This document shows positions 34,076 to 35,869 of a stretch of DNA of 35,869 bases, piece by piece. Both the position numbers and the translations under genes were made by a program. Origin of the DNA: Rhizorhabdus sp. (lineage in GTDB: Bacteria; Pseudomonadota; Alphaproteobacteria; Sphingomonadales; Sphingomonadaceae); contig NZ_JAGMXV010000019.1 of assembly GCF_018006725.1 (NCBI RefSeq), forward strand, positions 1 to 35,869, read 5' to 3'. Below the pieces are notes generated by a model. It worked only from the letters and a program-made list of their open reading frames with translations. It did not search any database and was not told where the DNA came from. Numbering within the stretch: position 1 is the stretch's first letter; the number at the start of each line of letters is the position of its first letter.

Positions 34076-34474
34076 ATGCTGACCATTTCGGGCCTCGCGC
34101 GTGCCGGTGGCGTGGGGGTGGAGACGATCCGCTATTATCAACGGCGCGGCCTGCTGCCCGAGCCGCCGCGCCCTGCTGGCGGTGGCATCGAAGGCGGCAT
34201 AAGGCGCTATGGGCCAGAGGACGTCCGCCGGCTGCGTTTCATCCGCTCGGCACAGGCTGCCGGCTTCACCCTGTCGCAGATCGCCGAACTGCTGACCCTC
34301 GACGCCGAGGGCGACCGCGACCGGGCGCGGGCGATGGCACAGGAACGCGCCGCCGCGATCGATGTCGAGATCGCACGGCTGGAAAAAGCGCGGTCGGGCC
34401 TGCGCCGGCTGGCGGGCGAATGCGCCGCCGGGGAGACGGGCCCCTGTCCGATCCTGGCGGCGTTCGGGGATTGA
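34076..34474 (+). CDS. MerR-family transcriptional regulator
   Basis: A 132-residue regulator close to MerR of mercury operons in layout. The winged HTH is at 1-70, with ISGLARAGGVGVETIRYYQRRGLL and RRYGPEDVRRLRFIRSAQ. A dimerisation helix runs to about 110. The effector end ECAAGETGPCPILAAF has Cys116 and Cys124, aligning with Cys117 and Cys126 of Tn501 MerR. The third mercury ligand (Cys82 there) is missing: this region reads LDAEGDRDRAR. It therefore probably senses something other than Hg(II), or binds metal differently. Its operator lies immediately upstream. Confidence 0.9.
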   Translation: MLTISGLARAGGVGVETIRYYQRRGLLPEPPRPAGGGIEGGIRRYGPEDVRRLRFIRSAQAAGFTLSQIAELLTLDAEGDRDRARAMAQERAAAIDVEIARLEKARSGLRRLAGECAAGETGPCPILAAFGD

Positions 34475-34558
34475 AGCGGCGCTTCGTTACAGGCGGTTTC
34501 AAAAGATTTCGGGCCTGACGACAGCGCGCAAGACATGCGTGGCACGAGGGGCATCCTT

Positions 34559-34672
34559 ATGGAGCAGAGCCCGATGCCGACCCTCGAACTGATCGCCGCG
34601 CGCAGCATTCTCGGGCTCCTCGCGCTGGTGGATGCGCTGCTGTTCGCCTTTGCGGTTATACCCACCGCCTGA
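34559..34672 (+). CDS. Small single-helix membrane protein, 37 residues
   Basis: A short frame with a good ribosome site (GAGGGG, 8 bases before ATG). After MEQSPMPTLE it is almost wholly hydrophobic (LIAARSILGLLALVDALLFAFAVIP), so one membrane helix is predicted. I do not recognise it. It lies between merR and the LexA-controlled imuA promoter and is not obviously part of either unit. It could be a chance frame. Confidence 0.4.
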   Translation: MEQSPMPTLELIAARSILGLLALVDALLFAFAVIPTA

Positions 34673-34686
34673 TCCTCCGACCCGGC

Positions 34687-34730
34687 TTGACTCGCAGCCG
34701 GGAGAAGGAAGATAAGAACATAACAAGAAC
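34687..34730 (+). promoter_or_regulatory. SOS promoter of imuAB with LexA box
   Basis: TTGACT (34687-34692) is a strong -35, with a GATAAG -10 about 18 bases later (34711-34716). GAAC (34716-34719), 7 bases, and GAAC (34727-34730) form an alphaproteobacterial LexA operator overlapping the -10/start region. The imuA ATG is at 34738. This predicts tight repression by LexA and induction by DNA damage. Confidence 0.8.
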
Positions 34731-34737
34731 AAATGTC

Positions 34738-35532
34738 ATGAACGAGTCGTCCCCCTTCCTGGCCGACCTTCGGGCGCGCATTGCCGCGATCGAGGGCCCG
34801 AAGCCTGTCGAAAGCGTGCTCTTCCCTCTGGGCAGCGCGGCACTCGACGCGCAGCTGGGCGGGGGGCTGCCGAAAGGGCGGGTGCACGAACTGTTCGCGG
34901 CGGAGCCGGACGACCGCGCGGCGCTGGCCGGGGCGGGGCTGATGCTCGCGATGCGGGCGGGCCCGGGGCCGCTGTTGTGGCTGCGGCAGGACGGTTCGGT
35001 GCGGGCGGGGGGATGTCTCTATGGTCCGGGGCTGGCGGAGCTCGGCTTAGATCCGGCGCGCCTGATCGAGATCGTCGCGCCCGACGAGACGGCCCTGCTG
35101 CGGGCGGCGGGCGATGCGGTCCGTTGTGCGCCGCTGTCGGTCCTGCTGATCGAGCCGTGGAAGGCGGCGCGGGGGTTCGACCTCACCGCTACAAGGCGGC
35201 TGGCGGTCGCGGCGGAGAAGTCGGGGGTCACCGTGCTGCTGCTGCGGGCGGAAGGGGAGCCGGTGCCGAGCGCGGCCTATAGCCGCTGGAGGGTCCGCTC
35301 CTCGGCCTCGGCGCCGCTGGAGGCGGGGGCGCCCGGTCATCCCGCCATCGAAATCGAATTGTTGCGCCATCGCGGAGGGCTGGAAGGCATGCGCATGTTG
35401 CTGGAGTGGAATCGTGACGAACACCATTTCCGCGAAGCGCCGCTATCTGGCGCTGGTCTTCCCGCTGCTGGCGAGCGAGCGGGTCGCGCGGGCGATCCGG
35501 ACCGGACAGGCGCAGCCCGGCTTTCCGCCTGA
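34738..35532 (+). CDS. imuA: Mutasome accessory protein ImuA
   Basis: A 264-residue RecA/SulA-like protein of the ImuA family, which interacts with RecA and supports translesion synthesis by ImuB and DnaE2. Seen: the family start PLGSAALDAQLGGGLPKGRVHELFAAE (compare RecA/SulA), a Walker-A-less loop, then LWLRQDGSVRAGGCLYGPGL and LLIEPWKAARGFDLTATRRLAVAAEKSGVTVLLLRA. It ends with WNRDEHHFREAPLSG, near the usual end of the family, followed by about 30 extra residues overlapping the imuB frame. The ATG at 34738 is directly after the LexA box. The gene overlaps imuB by 119 bases, unusually long. Confidence 0.88.
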   Translation: MNESSPFLADLRARIAAIEGPKPVESVLFPLGSAALDAQLGGGLPKGRVHELFAAEPDDRAALAGAGLMLAMRAGPGPLLWLRQDGSVRAGGCLYGPGLAELGLDPARLIEIVAPDETALLRAAGDAVRCAPLSVLLIEPWKAARGFDLTATRRLAVAAEKSGVTVLLLRAEGEPVPSAAYSRWRVRSSASAPLEAGAPGHPAIEIELLRHRGGLEGMRMLLEWNRDEHHFREAPLSGAGLPAAGERAGRAGDPDRTGAARLSA

Positions 35533-35869
35533 CGCGCCCTTCGTCCTCGTCGAAAAGCAGAAGGGCGCGATCCGGCTCGCCGCGTCGAGCCGCGCCGCGC
35601 TCGACCTCGGGCTGGTGCCCGGCTTGTCGCTCGCCGATGCGCGCGCGCGCCATCCCGATCTGGGTGTGGTCGACGCCGATCCGGCCGAGGATGCGCGCCT
35701 GATCGAGGCGATCGCCGATGGCTGCGACCGCTATACGCCGATTGTCGCGATCGACCCGCCCGACGGCATCCTGCTCGACATCAGCGGCTGCGCGCATCTG
35801 TTCGGGGGCGAGGAGGCTTTGCTGGCGGATCTGCGCGTGCGGCTGGAGCGGCTGGGGCTGACCACGCGC
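35414..35869 (+). CDS. imuB: Y-family polymerase-like protein ImuB, 3' end outside window
   Basis: The first 152 codons of a Y-family polymerase homologue. It opens RRYLALVFPLLASERVARAI, continues with APFVLVEKQKGAIRLAASSRAALDLGLVPGLSLADARARHPDL and ends the window in DPPDGILLDISGCAHLFGGEEALLADLRVRLE, the palm region. In ImuB the polymerase's catalytic acids are lost: the first strand lacks the DxD-type acid here (LALVFPLL). The protein acts as a clamp-binding hub for ImuA and DnaE2. The GTG at 35414 is the only sensible start and lies inside imuA. A dnaE2 gene is expected next but is outside the window. Confidence 0.9.
   Translation, partial: MTNTISAKRRYLALVFPLLASERVARAIRTGQAQPGFPPDAPFVLVEKQKGAIRLAASSRAALDLGLVPGLSLADARARHPDLGVVDADPAEDARLIEAIADGCDRYTPIVAIDPPDGILLDISGCAHLFGGEEALLADLRVRLERLGLTTR

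Noticed and set aside
1-35869. CRISPR array, insertion sequence, prophage or integron
   Set aside because: No regularly spaced repeats, transposase, integrase or terminal inverted repeats were seen.

Overview
The window is a dense, GC-rich chromosomal segment from an alphaproteobacterium, most likely a member of the Sphingomonadaceae (Sphingomonas/Sphingobium/Rhizorhabdus type). This is inferred from the pyruvate dehydrogenase arrangement (E1-alpha followed by an E1-beta carrying its own N-terminal lipoyl domain, with a DivIC/FtsB gene just upstream), direct-repeat GTTC-N7-GTTC type LexA boxes, an imuA-imuB mutasome, an Flp-type pilin and a CHASE2/FecR/OmpA signalling locus. No database comparison was possible. 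Genes cover almost everything; no gene-free stretch exceeds about 270 bases. No insertion sequence, prophage or CRISPR array was seen.

Region 1 (1-9775): the 3' part of dnaK and complete dnaJ; an Ala/Pro-rich single-pass membrane protein; a DUF4239-like membrane protein; a SelO-family protein AMPylase; and, divergent from it, an alpha/beta hydrolase, a GT4 glycosyltransferase and a nitronate-monooxygenase-like flavoprotein with a C-terminal cysteine cluster.

Region 2 (9878-15505): a class-I glutamine amidotransferase, then a signalling locus. It holds a STAS anti-sigma-antagonist, an MBL-fold hydrolase, a CHASE2-PP2C phosphatase, a convergent FecR-OmpA lipoprotein pair, and a divergent GHKL (RsbW-like) kinase. 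Together these look like a complete partner-switching relay with an envelope-facing sensor and no sigma factor beside it. This is the most interesting system in the window.

Region 3 (15593-25404): lgt and midA (NDUFAF7-like) on the plus strand. A long minus-strand run follows: ftsB, pdhA, pdhB, response regulator, squalene/phytoene-synthase-like protein, EF-hand protein, NTF2-like protein, a 70-residue unknown and a trypsin-like protease, the last two in a more AT-rich patch. Then come folK, tRNA-Lys(TTT) and an orphan Flp pilin.

Region 4 (25488-35869): a UvrD/PcrA helicase with a LexA box at its start, an MFS exporter overlapping cysK, an EamA transporter, a LysR regulator divergent from a zinc alcohol dehydrogenase, a glutaredoxin-MauE membrane protein divergent from a MerR regulator across a MerR-type operator, and the LexA-controlled imuA-imuB cassette running off the end. 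The helicase and the imu genes probably belong to the same SOS regulon.
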